This document shows positions 8,785 to 19,118 of a stretch of DNA of 64,000 nucleotides, in pieces. How positions within the stretch are numbered: position 1 is the first letter of the stretch; every line of letters begins with the position of its first letter. The stretch is from Defluviicoccus sp. Its GTDB lineage: Bacteria; Pseudomonadota; Alphaproteobacteria; Rhodospirillales; Defluviicoccaceae. The DNA lies in assembly GCA_029624735.1 (NCBI GenBank), contig JARSSM010000027.1:1-64000 (forward strand). Direction: 5' to 3'. Made by a program: the position numbers and the translations under genes. The notes under the pieces are model-generated. The model did no database searches, was not told where the DNA came from, and saw only the letters and a list, made by a program, of their open reading frames with translations.

Positions 8785-9063
8785 CTAGAACGATCCGCTG
8801 CCGATGTCGTCGCGTTCGATGGTCGCCGCCGGTGCCGTTTCCGTCGTCACGGCCAAAGCGATGATCAGCAGCACCCAAATCCCAAAAAGGTAGAGGAACA
8901 GCAAGGGGATGCCCATGACAAGAAGGGGCGCCTCAAACAGCCCAATGAAAAGAGGATGAAACAGGAGCGCACCCAGGGCTGCGAGCGCGATCAACCGGTC
9001 GTTGAGATATCCTTGCGCCGCTTGCACCGTCGGCTCCGCGTGGTCGGATTCATGCGCTGCCAT
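8785..9063 (-). CDS. Small two-helix membrane protein
   Basis: About 92 residues from the ATG at 9063, which has GAGGTG a few bases upstream. A GTG or other start at 9102 is possible but lacks this site. A short hydrophilic N-terminus is followed by two hydrophobic helices (LIALAALGALLFHPLFIGLF and VMGIPLLFLYLFGIWVLLII), then an acidic tail. It is 16 bases upstream of the SLC5-kinase gene on the same strand. Sodium symporters of the related ActP and VC2705 groups often have a small two-helix partner gene (DUF485, DUF4212). By position and topology this is a candidate accessory subunit, but I do not assign it to either family. Confidence 0.8.
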   Translation of the reverse strand: MAAHESDHAEPTVQAAQGYLNDRLIALAALGALLFHPLFIGLFEAPLLVMGIPLLFLYLFGIWVLLIIALAVTTETAPAATIERDDIGSGSF

Positions 9064-9117
9064 CTGGCACCTCGCTCGTTCCGTTTGTAGAAGGACCGCC
9101 AATCGTTTCCGCCTGGG

Positions 9118-11241
9118 TCAAAACTGAGGTTTCCACGCCCGCTTTTTCATCACGCTCTGTCCCGCCTGGATGGCCTGATCGAGCGTTGTGACGCCGCGCG
9201 CCTCCAAGAGCTCGATCATCTTGAGAAAGACGCCGGCTGTGATCAGTGAGTCGCCGAGCGCACGGTGCCGGCCCTGAATCGGGATGCCGAAACGCTGTGC
9301 GACCGCATCAAGAGAGTGCTTCTGCGCCTGGTCATGCAGGAACGCCGACAACAGCAGTGTGTCGAGCACGGGCATGTCGAAGCTGGTACCGCTCTCGGCT
9401 TCCCGCATCTTGAGGAACTTGAGATCAAAGGCGGCATTGTGGGCGACGAGAACGGCATCGCCGACGAACCTGCGGAATTGCGGCAGGACGATCTGGATCG
9501 GCGGCTTGTCCTTGACGTCATCGTCGGTGATGCCGTGGAAGCGGATCGACTCGGGCGGGATCGAACGCCCCGGATCGACCAGACGGTCAAACGACTCGCC
9601 GGTGAGGATGCGGCCATTGACGACCCTGATTCCGGCCAGCGAAATGACTTCGTCGCCGGCCGACGGCGCCAGGCCGGTGGTTTCGGTATCGAAAACGACA
9701 AAGTTGAGCGAGCGCAGCGAGCGCTGGCCGAGCTCACCCAGGTCGGGCGTCCGCCGCAGCAGGTCGAAATCGTAGAACTCGGGCCGCGGCGGCAGGTTGC
9801 GCTGCTCCTGGACGACGGTCATGTGCTGGGCTGTCGGCAGCGGAATCCGCAGCCGGGCGCGGCCGTCGACACCGGTGAGGCTCCAGGCATCGGTCTTGTG
9901 CCGGTCAAGCACATCGCGCAGCGTCAGTCCGCCAAGCATTTCCTCGACCGTATCCTCAAGCCACCCATGCAGATCCGACGCCGCGATTGGTGCGCCGTGC
10001 CAGATGATATCGACATAGACGTGTTTGTCGCCCGCGACCGCTTCGAGATCGAAGGTTGGCACGCCAGTGTGCGCCCGCAAGCGCAAAACCAGACGATTGA
10101 GCAACTCGACCAGGCTGTAGCTGTCGCCGTGCAGCCACTGCGGGATGCCGACAATCACGACGTCGATGCCGCGCTGTTCCTTGACACGGCCGCGAATGGT
10201 CTGGAACAGGTTGGCAGAAAAGAGATCGCTGGTCGGCCAATGGCTGGTGACGATAGCCCGGTACTGCGACGCCAGCGTTTCCAGCCGATCGCACAGATGC
10301 TTGCTTTCCTTGAGCAGGACCTTCTTGAACTCCGTCTGCTCCAAGGAACTCAGCTCCGGGGCGCTGCTCAGGATTTCCGCCGCCGCCCGCAGATTAGCAA
10401 CCGGCGCCCGCAGCCCTTCGGTCGATTCCCGCAACAGCCGGTCACGCAGGCCGAGTGCCGCCAGCTCGTCCGTATCGTCCTGGAACGACAGGACGTATCC
10501 AGCCGGTGCGCCATCGGCATCGATAATTAGGCCCAGCCGTCCCTCGAGCATGAAGCGGCTGTCGATCGTAGCGCCGACGAACGGCACGCTGGCTCTGTCC
10601 GATCCACCTGCGTAACGGCCGCTGGCGAGATAATTGTTAAGCCGTTCGATGGCATGCAGAATCGGCTGTCGGCTCATCAGATCGAACAGCGAGCGGTCGA
10701 GACCGATGGTGCCGCTGACGTGGAGGATCTCCAGTGACCGCTTGTTGTAGAGCAGAATGCGATGGCTGGTGTTGCAGACGATCACACCTTCGTGCAGCTC
10801 CCGAAGAATGGTGCTGAGCTTGTTCTTCTCGTCCTCGATCGTCTGCGTGGCGCGGCGGACATTGTCATCGACGTTCTTCTTGGCGATCGCGAGGTGGCGG
10901 ATCAAGTCATTGACCGCCCGCGGCAGGCCGCCCAACTGGTGTTCGTCGACCTCGATCTCGTGCTCGGGGTTGGCGTGCAGAACGGTGTCAATGCCCTCGC
11001 CGAGCGCCAGCAGCGGCCGGACGACGGCGATGTCGAGATAGGCCCAGCAGACGGCGATGAGCGCCAACAGGACGCCCGCTGTGCCGCCGCCATAGGCGAT
11101 AAGGAAGGAGGTTGTTTCGTCGCTGGCGCCCGGCATCCCCTGAGCGACCAGCCATGTCCCGGCGATGACGGCAGCAACAGTGGCCAGCGCGATCGAAGAA
11201 AAGACGAGGATCAGAGTGATACGGGGACCCATGCGGCGCAC
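9118..11241 (-). CDS. Membrane-anchored pseudo-histidine kinase fused to DnaQ-type 3'-5' exonuclease
   Basis: A 707-residue protein with two N-terminal membrane helices (about 8-33 and 47-69), a HAMP-like linker, and a PAS-like domain (about 142-260, LHEGVIVCNTSHRILLYNK). Next is a region shaped like HisKA plus ATPase (about 265-470). Where a kinase would read HELRTP it reads EGLRAP (275-280), so the phosphoacceptor His is gone, and no N- or G-box is recognisable. A complete DEDDh exonuclease follows (512-690): D518 and E520 in FDTETTG, D606 in AHNAAFDLKFL, and H659 and D664 in RHRALGDS. It is often labelled DNA polymerase III epsilon, but the true dnaQ of this genome lies at 53182. It sits between the response regulator and the SLC5 kinase, which implies a signalling role. 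Confidence 0.9.
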   Translation of the reverse strand: MRRMGPRITLILVFSSIALATVAAVIAGTWLVAQGMPGASDETTSFLIAYGGGTAGVLLALIAVCWAYLDIAVVRPLLALGEGIDTVLHANPEHEIEVDEHQLGGLPRAVNDLIRHLAIAKKNVDDNVRRATQTIEDEKNKLSTILRELHEGVIVCNTSHRILLYNKRSLEILHVSGTIGLDRSLFDLMSRQPILHAIERLNNYLASGRYAGGSDRASVPFVGATIDSRFMLEGRLGLIIDADGAPAGYVLSFQDDTDELAALGLRDRLLRESTEGLRAPVANLRAAAEILSSAPELSSLEQTEFKKVLLKESKHLCDRLETLASQYRAIVTSHWPTSDLFSANLFQTIRGRVKEQRGIDVVIVGIPQWLHGDSYSLVELLNRLVLRLRAHTGVPTFDLEAVAGDKHVYVDIIWHGAPIAASDLHGWLEDTVEEMLGGLTLRDVLDRHKTDAWSLTGVDGRARLRIPLPTAQHMTVVQEQRNLPPRPEFYDFDLLRRTPDLGELGQRSLRSLNFVVFDTETTGLAPSAGDEVISLAGIRVVNGRILTGESFDRLVDPGRSIPPESIRFHGITDDDVKDKPPIQIVLPQFRRFVGDAVLVAHNAAFDLKFLKMREAESGTSFDMPVLDTLLLSAFLHDQAQKHSLDAVAQRFGIPIQGRHRALGDSLITAGVFLKMIELLEARGVTTLDQAIQAGQSVMKKRAWKPQF

Positions 11242-11263
11242 TACGGTTTGGCCGGTCGGCGCC

Positions 11264-11659
11264 TCACCCGCCGCTGAGGATCTGCTTGACCTTTTCGGTC
11301 AGGTCCCGGGTCGAAAACGGCTTGGTCACGTAGTCGTTCGCACCGAGCGCGATGCCTTTTTCCCGGTCGACCTCGCGTCCCTTGGCGGTCAGCAGGATGA
11401 TGTAAACATCCTTCCAGTCGGGGTTGGCCCGAATGGTCTGACAGACGTCGAAACCGTCGCGTTTCGGAATCATGACGTCGAGCAAAATCAGATCGGGGGC
11501 ACGATCCTGCACGAGCGCCAGCGCTTCTTCACCGTCGTTGGCGACGCGCACCTCGAACCCTGCTTTCTTCATCAGGAATTGCAGGGATAACACGATATTG
11601 GGTTCGTCCTCGACGACGAGAATGGATTTCACCACTCCCTCCTCCCTGGTCTCGCTCAT
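11264..11659 (-). CDS. Single-domain response regulator (CheY-like receiver)
   Basis: A 131-residue receiver domain with no output domain. The acidic pocket is E17/D18, the phosphoacceptor is D61 (LLDVMIP), the switch Thr is in LLTAKG and the conserved Lys is in VTKPFS. It is first in the leftward cluster, 22 bases before the pseudokinase-exonuclease. By position it should take phosphate from the SLC5-kinase (His691). Unlike CrbR or ErdR it has no LuxR-type DNA-binding domain, so it must act on a protein partner or as a phosphate relay or sink. Confidence 0.93.
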   Translation of the reverse strand: MSETREEGVVKSILVVEDEPNIVLSLQFLMKKAGFEVRVANDGEEALALVQDRAPDLILLDVMIPKRDGFDVCQTIRANPDWKDVYIILLTAKGREVDREKGIALGANDYVTKPFSTRDLTEKVKQILSGG

Positions 11660-11706
11660 TCTTCTTCACACCGGCTCGACCCGTCGGCGTGTTTCACCCT
11701 TGTCTA

Positions 11707-11712
11707 AGTATA
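11707..11712 (-). promoter_or_regulatory. Candidate -10 box for the response regulator operon
   Basis: Read on the minus strand this is TATACT, a near-consensus -10 box 47 bases before the regulator's start codon. No convincing -35 hexamer lies at 16-18 bases, so an activator or another sigma factor would be needed. The rest of the 11660-11891 spacer, shared with ettA, shows no other clear element. Confidence 0.3.
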
Positions 11713-11891
11713 CCACCTTTCGCAAGAAAGAGGCTTTTAATGCTGGTGCCAGCGCGCGTTGTCAATGGCCGGCGCGGCCGTAGCCGCATGCACAGGAGAG
11801 ACCCCGGCGATTGCGCGAACGGATGGATCCGGTCTAGAACGCCCGCGCCGCGGCTCCGCCCCGGCTCCCGGCAATGCGGCAAGGTGAGGCC

Positions 11892-13574
<1,683 letters not shown>

Positions 13575-13612
13575 CCGGTCGCGGCCGGCCGCCAGGGGGA
13601 GGAGTTCGAGGG

Positions 13613-13993
13613 ATGTCGCTCGCGATTACCGGACTCTATGCGGGTTTGGCGGGCCTGATGCTCATCGTGCTTTCGGCCCGCGTCATCCAGCTGCGGCGAG
13701 CGCGCGGCCTCTCTTCGGGTGACGGCGGGGATGCCGAGCTGGCGCGGCGTATCCGCGCGCATGGCAACTATTGTGAGTATGTTCCGCTGGCGCTCATCAT
13801 TTTGGCCGCCGTCGAAGGCGCCGGCTATCCGGCCTGGCTCGTCCACTGCTTGGGGATCTGCCTCCTGGCAGGTCGCGTGGTCCACGCCTGGTCGATGGCC
13901 GCGGGCAGCATCCGGGCGCGGGTCGCCGGGATGAGCCTGACTTTCCTGGTCTTGGGCGTTGGCAGCGCAGCCGCAATCGCTGACTTCTTCTGA
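13613..13993 (+). CDS. MAPEG family membrane protein
   Basis: A 126-residue integral membrane protein with about four helices. It carries the MAPEG features NYCEYVPLALI after the first loop and an Arg-rich segment following helix one (ARVIQLRRARG). Eukaryotic members are microsomal glutathione transferases and leukotriene enzymes; bacterial members are mostly uncharacterised, possibly glutathione-dependent detoxification proteins. A strong GGGGGAGGAG site precedes the ATG. It follows ettA by 38 bases and is convergent with the oxygenase gene, 3 bases apart. Confidence 0.88.
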   Translation: MSLAITGLYAGLAGLMLIVLSARVIQLRRARGLSSGDGGDAELARRIRAHGNYCEYVPLALIILAAVEGAGYPAWLVHCLGICLLAGRVVHAWSMAAGSIRARVAGMSLTFLVLGVGSAAAIADFF

Positions 13994-13996
13994 TTG

Positions 13997-14623
13997 CTAC
14001 CGCGCCCGTTCTTTAAGAAACCTCTTGATGCGTTTCTTAAGCGTAAGTGTCTTCTCGCCGCGGTGGTCCCGCTTCGGCTTGACCCAGTACATCTGCAAGG
14101 ATCGCCGCTCGCCCTCATAGGGGAGGAAGCCATGAAAGGAGGTTTCCGAGCGGCGGAACGTCAACAGCGTTCCCGCCTCCGGCGGCACCTCGACAGCATA
14201 TTCGTTGATATCCTTCGGTGAGCGCATCAACCGCAACCGGCCGCCGGCAGCCTGCCAGTCCTTGTTGAAGTAGATCAACGTCGTAATCATCTTCATCTTC
14301 GAATCATTGTGGACATTGCCGTCCGAGGCTTCGGAAAACTTTCGCACCGTTACCTGCAGCGGGAAATCAGAAACGTCGAAGCCGAACTTCTCGGCGTAGG
14401 CACGCCGCAACTCAGGACTGTGCAACTCCTCCAGGAGGGTGGAGAACGCCGGGCCGTACGTGAGGTCTTCCGGCGCGAAGTTGCCGGCCGCGTCGATCAA
14501 GGGGTAGTCCTGGTTGATCGCAACGATCGCTTCCGCGCGGACGAAATTGGGAACGACAAGGAAATCGCACGGCTCATGTTGCAGCGGCGTGCGGGCAAAC
14601 GCGTCGAGGTCAAGCATCTGCAT
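13997..14623 (-). CDS. 2-oxoglutarate/Fe(II)-dependent oxygenase family protein
   Basis: A 208-residue protein with the double-stranded beta-helix dioxygenase signature: iron ligands H105 and D107 (VHNDSK) and H164 (SFHGFLPY), and a basic residue for 2-oxoglutarate at R173/R174 (GERRSLQMYW). The family hydroxylates proteins or small molecules using O2 and 2-oxoglutarate. The C-terminus is a basic helix (KKRIKRFLKERAR). The gene lies downstream of an ABC exporter on the same strand with a 107-base gap. A link to the exported substrate is possible but unproven. Confidence 0.87.
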   Translation of the reverse strand: MQMLDLDAFARTPLQHEPCDFLVVPNFVRAEAIVAINQDYPLIDAAGNFAPEDLTYGPAFSTLLEELHSPELRRAYAEKFGFDVSDFPLQVTVRKFSEASDGNVHNDSKMKMITTLIYFNKDWQAAGGRLRLMRSPKDINEYAVEVPPEAGTLLTFRRSETSFHGFLPYEGERRSLQMYWVKPKRDHRGEKTLTLKKRIKRFLKERAR

Positions 14624-14730
14624 CGGACGACTCCCGGCGGGTTAGGCAGAAACGCGTGAGTTTAAGCCCATGCCGCGCGAAGGCAACAAGCGCGGCGCGG
14701 CAATGTCGAGGCCGGTACGGGTACGAACGC

Positions 14731-16500
14731 TTACCAGCTGGCACGCGGACGCTCCCCCTGTGGCGTGTCGCTCTCCGCTTGCTCGTCCGCGTGCGGGCTC
14801 GGATGCGCTGCTGCCGCCAGATAGACCGAGCCGTTTTCGACCCGATAGACCGTATCAGCGATCTCCAGGAACGCCGGCCGATGGGTCACCGCCACGATGG
14901 TAACCTCGCGCGCGATCCGCTTCAGCCGCTGGCAGAGGTCTTGTTCCGTCGCCGGATCAAGTGCGCTTGTGACCTCATCGAGGATCAGGAGCTTCGGCCG
15001 CGTGGCAAGCGCGCGGGCGAGCGCGATCCGCTGGCGCTGCCCGCCGGAAAGCTTGAACCCCTTCTCGCCAACGCTGCTGTTGACCCCCTCGGGCAGTGCC
15101 TCGACGAAGGCCCAGGCGCCGGCCGCCTCCAAGGCCCGGCGGACGTCGGCCAAGCTCAGCCGCGGATCGCCGAGAGTGACGTTGGCGAGAATAGAGTCGT
15201 GGAACAAAATCAACTCTTGCGGCACGTAGCCGATGCTTTGGCGCCATCGACGCAGATCGATCTCCTCAAGCGGCACGCCATCGACGAGGATGCGGCCCGC
15301 CTGCGGCCGGTAAAGCCCCGCCAGCAGGTCAGTGAGCGTCGTCTTGCCGCTGCCGGACGGGCCCGTCAGCACGGTCGTCCTGCGGGCGGCAATCGCCAGG
15401 CTCACGTCCTTCAGCACTTCCCTCTGCGGATAGGCGAAACTCACGTGCTCAAAGGTGCACCCGTTCTCGAACTTCGCCGGCAGTGTGCCGCCGGTATGCT
15501 CTTCCGCCGCGCTGGCGGTGGCGATCAACTTGCGCACGGCACGGTACGGGCTCTGGTTGACGACCGCCTTCTGCAGATTGTCCTGAATGCGGCCGATGTT
15601 GCGCGTCGTCTGTGACAATAGTACGCCCACGATCAGCACCTCGGCCGCCGGATAGCCCCAGACGGTGACAGCGGCGTAGAAGGCCGCGCCCAGGCAGACG
15701 ACGGTGATGATCTCCTCGAGATTGCGCCGCGCCTCTTGGGAGTAGATCTGCTTCCGCAAGGCCTGATTGAGCGCTTGGTTCTTGCTCTCGCACAGCTGGG
15801 CGAAATGGCCCTGCTTGTCCATCGCCTTCAGCGGCTTGATGCTGTTGAAAGCATCGGTGATGAAGGTCAGAAGCTCACGCGAGCGCTTGGTTTCGCGCCT
15901 GCCCGCCTCCTTGGCCTGGCGCACCAGGTAGTGCAGCGCCGCGGCCATGCCGACGCCGAAGGCGATCGCCATCAGGGACAGCTTCCAGGAGACGATCAAA
16001 CTGACGACGATAAAGATCAGCGCTTGAATGCCGTTGGCGAGGAAGGTCGCCGCCATCGTATAAAGCCGCCCGGAGCGCGTCGTTTCCAGGCTTACCGCAT
16101 TGGCGATGATCCCGACCGGCTGGGTAATGAAGTGGCTCCACTCGGCATCGAGGAGTACACGCAGCAGCTTGGCGCGAAGCTCGGTAATCACCATCGCCGA
16201 CGCGTAGGCGACGTAGCGCATGGCGGCCAACGTGAAGAGGGATTTCAGCACCATGCCGCCAACAAAGATGGCAACGATGGGGCCCAGGTCCGGCGCCAAG
16301 CCAACGAAGGCAAGGCTCTCCACGACGATCCGGCCCATCGGCGAGGCCGTGCCCGCGGCCGGGTCGGAGACAATTGAGACCAGCGGGACAAGGCTGCCAA
16401 TGCCAATGCCGCCCGCGAGGCCGGCGAGAAGCAGGCACGCCAGCACCAGCCACGGATTGGCCACCTCTTCGCGGAAAAAGATGCGCAGGATCGCGATCAT
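14731..16500 (-). CDS. ABC transporter, fused membrane and ATPase domains (exporter half-type)
   Basis: A 589-residue half-transporter that should dimerise. About six membrane helices occupy residues 15-310. The ATPase domain carries Walker A (GPSGSGKTTL), signature KLSGGQRQRIAL, Walker B (LLILDEVTSAL) and the H-loop (VAVTHRP). I chose the ATG at 16500 (MIAILRIFFREEV) because GAGGG lies just before it and the 50 codons upstream give a basic, non-membrane stretch. MsbA-like lipid or polysaccharide exporters share this layout, but the substrate is not evident. The next gene downstream is the 2OG-Fe(II) oxygenase. Confidence 0.92.
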   Translation of the reverse strand: MIAILRIFFREEVANPWLVLACLLLAGLAGGIGIGSLVPLVSIVSDPAAGTASPMGRIVVESLAFVGLAPDLGPIVAIFVGGMVLKSLFTLAAMRYVAYASAMVITELRAKLLRVLLDAEWSHFITQPVGIIANAVSLETTRSGRLYTMAATFLANGIQALIFIVVSLIVSWKLSLMAIAFGVGMAAALHYLVRQAKEAGRRETKRSRELLTFITDAFNSIKPLKAMDKQGHFAQLCESKNQALNQALRKQIYSQEARRNLEEIITVVCLGAAFYAAVTVWGYPAAEVLIVGVLLSQTTRNIGRIQDNLQKAVVNQSPYRAVRKLIATASAAEEHTGGTLPAKFENGCTFEHVSFAYPQREVLKDVSLAIAARRTTVLTGPSGSGKTTLTDLLAGLYRPQAGRILVDGVPLEEIDLRRWRQSIGYVPQELILFHDSILANVTLGDPRLSLADVRRALEAAGAWAFVEALPEGVNSSVGEKGFKLSGGQRQRIALARALATRPKLLILDEVTSALDPATEQDLCQRLKRIAREVTIVAVTHRPAFLEIADTVYRVENGSVYLAAAAHPSPHADEQAESDTPQGERPRASW

Positions 16501-16864
16501 CGTCGCCCTCGGCTGCCCCGCCCGCACCCATGGTCCCGCGGGCAACGGGGTCAAGAGGACGGCCCGCGGGCCGATGCCCGTCCCGCCTCTGGTTAAGCCG
16601 TTCCGTTGTCGTCTGCAACACCCGCGCCCGGACCATTCGCCGGTTGCCACTGCGGCTGATTGACCGCCGACACCGAACAGGCTATCGCGACAGTCCCGGT
16701 CGCTCTCGGCGACCTTCGTCCGTCAAGCCTCATGAGGCGCTGTTCCGCCCGATGCACTGGACCGACCTCACCGTGTCACATGCAATCCCGCTGAGCCTTC
16801 GTTCGCCGGGGACAGCTGCTACCATTCCGGCGCGGTCGCGCTCGGTTGCGGGCAGGGCGATCTG
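16501..16864. other. Divergent intergenic region, nothing recognised
   Basis: 364 bases between the ABC exporter and the penicillin acylase-like gene, which face away from each other. Both promoters should lie here, but I see no convincing -35/-10 pair, operator or small gene. ORFs crossing it have no family resemblance. Confidence 0.5.
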
Positions 16865-19087
16865 ATGGCGGTCCTCCGCTCGCTGATCCGGGCCCTGCGA
16901 CCGCCGCGACGGAGCACGGCCGAGCGGCTCGCTGCCTTCCCGACTGCGGGCTTGGCGGTCGAAAAGGATGTGACGATCCGCTGGAACGACTACCAGGTGC
17001 CGTTCATCGATGCGGAAAGCGATCACGACCTGTTTTTTGCGCTCGGCATGATCCACGCCCACCTGCGTGGCCCCCAGATCGCGCTCTTTATTCACTTCTT
17101 CCAAGGGCGGCTGGCAGAGGTTTTCGGGCCGGTCGCCAAGCGGCTCGACCATGCATTGCGCATCCTCGATTACGGAGCCGCGGTGCCCGAGATCGAGCGG
17201 ACGCTGCCCGATGAGACGCGCCAGTGCTGCGAAGCGTTCCTCGACGGGATCAACAGCTATAACGAGCGGATCACCGAGCTGCCGCCGGAGTTCGGGGTGT
17301 TAGGCCTCAAGCCCGAGCGCCACACCATGGCGACGCTGCTTGCCGGCTCCCGACTGGCCAGCACCGATTTCACCTGGATCACTTTCATGTCGCTGCTGCC
17401 GCGGCGCGCCCAGCCCGGCTTCACGCGGTTGTGGAACCGCACCATCGAGGCGGGGGAAAGCCCGACGCCCGGCGCCCACGCCGAAGGCACTCCGGGAATG
17501 CTGGAGGATTTGCTGGTCGGCGCCGGCCGCGCGGGGTCCAATTCGTTCGCCGTGGCACCGCAGCGGAGCGCCACCGGGGCAGCACTCCTTGCCAACGACC
17601 CGCATCTCGGCCTGTCCCTGCCGTCGCTCTGGCTGCTGGGAGGGCTGCGCTCGCCCTCATTCCACGTCGCGGGCTTCATGATCCCGGGGCTGCCGGCGAT
17701 CATGCTGGGGCGCAATCCTGATCTCGCCTGGGGCGGCACCAACATGCGGGCCTCGTCCAGCGATCTTTACGACGTCGGCGACCTGCCGGCCGAGCAGATC
17801 GTCACCAGCGAGACAACGATCAAGGCGCGCGGCTGGCGATCGAGCCGGCATCGGATCCGGCGCACGCCGTTTGGCCCGATCATCAACGACGCCAAAGCCT
17901 TGAACGTCCACGGCCGGCCGCTCGCACTGCGCTGGGTTGGCCACGAGCCCAGCGACGAGCTGACGGCGTTCCTGAAGGCGGCGCGCGCCCGCACGCCGGA
18001 CGAGTTCCGCGCCGCGTTCGCCCCTTACGCCGTTTCCGGCCAGAACATGGTATTTGCCGATCGGGCCGGCAACATCGGCAAGATCATGGCGGTCCGCGCC
18101 CCGTTGCGGGCGCCGTTTCCCAAGGACGATCCGGTCCTGAACGCTGCCGATCCGGCCACTCACTGGCGCGGCTTCCAGTGCGCGACCGAGCTGCCGTGGG
18201 TTGTCAATCCACCGGCCGGTGTCCTCGCATCGGCCAACGACCGACCGCTTGGCACCGACGTGCCGATTGGCTTCACCTTCGGCGCTGACGACCGCATCCG
18301 CCGCCTTTACGAGCTGTTGCGCGCGCACGACAAGATCTCGATCGACAACCTGAGGGCCATCCAAACCGATACCAACGCCCCGGACGCGGCGAAGGTGGCC
18401 GGCGAACTGGCGCAGCAGATCGAGGCGCTCAACCTTCCGGTGCGGCCGGACAAGTTCCTGCGCCGGCTCAGCCGCTGGAATGGCGACTACGCCGCCGATG
18501 CGTTCGGCGCCGCAGCCTTCGAAGCTCTCCTGTTCCACCTGGTGCCGCCGCTCTATGGCGGCAAGCGGCAGGCCGACTTGCCCGATCTTCTCGGCCAGTG
18601 GAGCTATCTGACAACGTTTCTGTTACGCGACCTGATGGCGATCAAGCCCGCCAAGCGCAACAAGATCCTGCGCCGGGCGGTCGCCAAGGCCGAGCGCGAT
18701 GCGGCGCGCTACCGCCAGTGGGGCGACATGCACCGCTTGCGGATCGGCCATACACTCGCCAGGCTGCCTCTGATCGGCCGCGCGTTCGTGGTCGAGGACT
18801 TGCCCGTGGGCGGTTCGCGTCAAACGCCGATGAAAATGGCGCACGGCCTGGTCAACCGCCGCCACGCCGCTACCTTCGGCCAGATGGCGCGTCATATCTC
18901 CGATCTCGGCGATCCGGATGCCAACTGGTTCGTCATCCTGGGCGGGCAGGACGCCTGGCTCGGCAGCGCCAACTATGCCGATCAGATCGGCCTGTGGCTG
19001 CGCCGGCAGTACATCCACATGCCGCTCCGGCGGGAAACCGTCGCGGCGGAGTTTCCCCACGTCATGACGCTGAAGGCCGGCGCCTGA
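16865..19087 (+). CDS. Penicillin acylase family Ntn-hydrolase
   Basis: A 740-residue precursor of an N-terminal-nucleophile hydrolase. Relatives cleave amides such as beta-lactam side chains, acyl-homoserine lactones or aculeacin. The self-cleavage site is at Gly224-Ser225 (GRAGSNSFAV), with Ser225 as the new N-terminal nucleophile of the beta chain. NDPHLGLSLPS follows, and LAWGGTNMRASSSD holds a typical conserved segment. It lacks an obvious signal peptide, starting with an amphipathic basic segment, so it may be cytoplasmic. That is unusual for a family that is mostly periplasmic. Substrate unknown; lactone quenching or peptide amidase activity are options. Confidence 0.9.
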   Translation: MAVLRSLIRALRPPRRSTAERLAAFPTAGLAVEKDVTIRWNDYQVPFIDAESDHDLFFALGMIHAHLRGPQIALFIHFFQGRLAEVFGPVAKRLDHALRILDYGAAVPEIERTLPDETRQCCEAFLDGINSYNERITELPPEFGVLGLKPERHTMATLLAGSRLASTDFTWITFMSLLPRRAQPGFTRLWNRTIEAGESPTPGAHAEGTPGMLEDLLVGAGRAGSNSFAVAPQRSATGAALLANDPHLGLSLPSLWLLGGLRSPSFHVAGFMIPGLPAIMLGRNPDLAWGGTNMRASSSDLYDVGDLPAEQIVTSETTIKARGWRSSRHRIRRTPFGPIINDAKALNVHGRPLALRWVGHEPSDELTAFLKAARARTPDEFRAAFAPYAVSGQNMVFADRAGNIGKIMAVRAPLRAPFPKDDPVLNAADPATHWRGFQCATELPWVVNPPAGVLASANDRPLGTDVPIGFTFGADDRIRRLYELLRAHDKISIDNLRAIQTDTNAPDAAKVAGELAQQIEALNLPVRPDKFLRRLSRWNGDYAADAFGAAAFEALLFHLVPPLYGGKRQADLPDLLGQWSYLTTFLLRDLMAIKPAKRNKILRRAVAKAERDAARYRQWGDMHRLRIGHTLARLPLIGRAFVVEDLPVGGSRQTPMKMAHGLVNRRHAATFGQMARHISDLGDPDANWFVILGGQDAWLGSANYADQIGLWLRRQYIHMPLRRETVAAEFPHVMTLKAGA

Positions 19088-19118
19088 GCTCTTATACCTG
19101 AACGCCGGCGCCAGCGCC

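Noticed and set aside
9118..11241. Calling this gene the replicative dnaQ
   Set aside because: Membrane helices, PAS-like region and signalling neighbours argue against it, and a standard dnaQ is at 53182-53853.
14656..15615. 319-codon ORF on the plus strand opposite the ABC exporter
   Set aside because: Shadow of the ATPase domain in GC-rich DNA; no family motifs, and the minus-strand gene has full ABC signatures.
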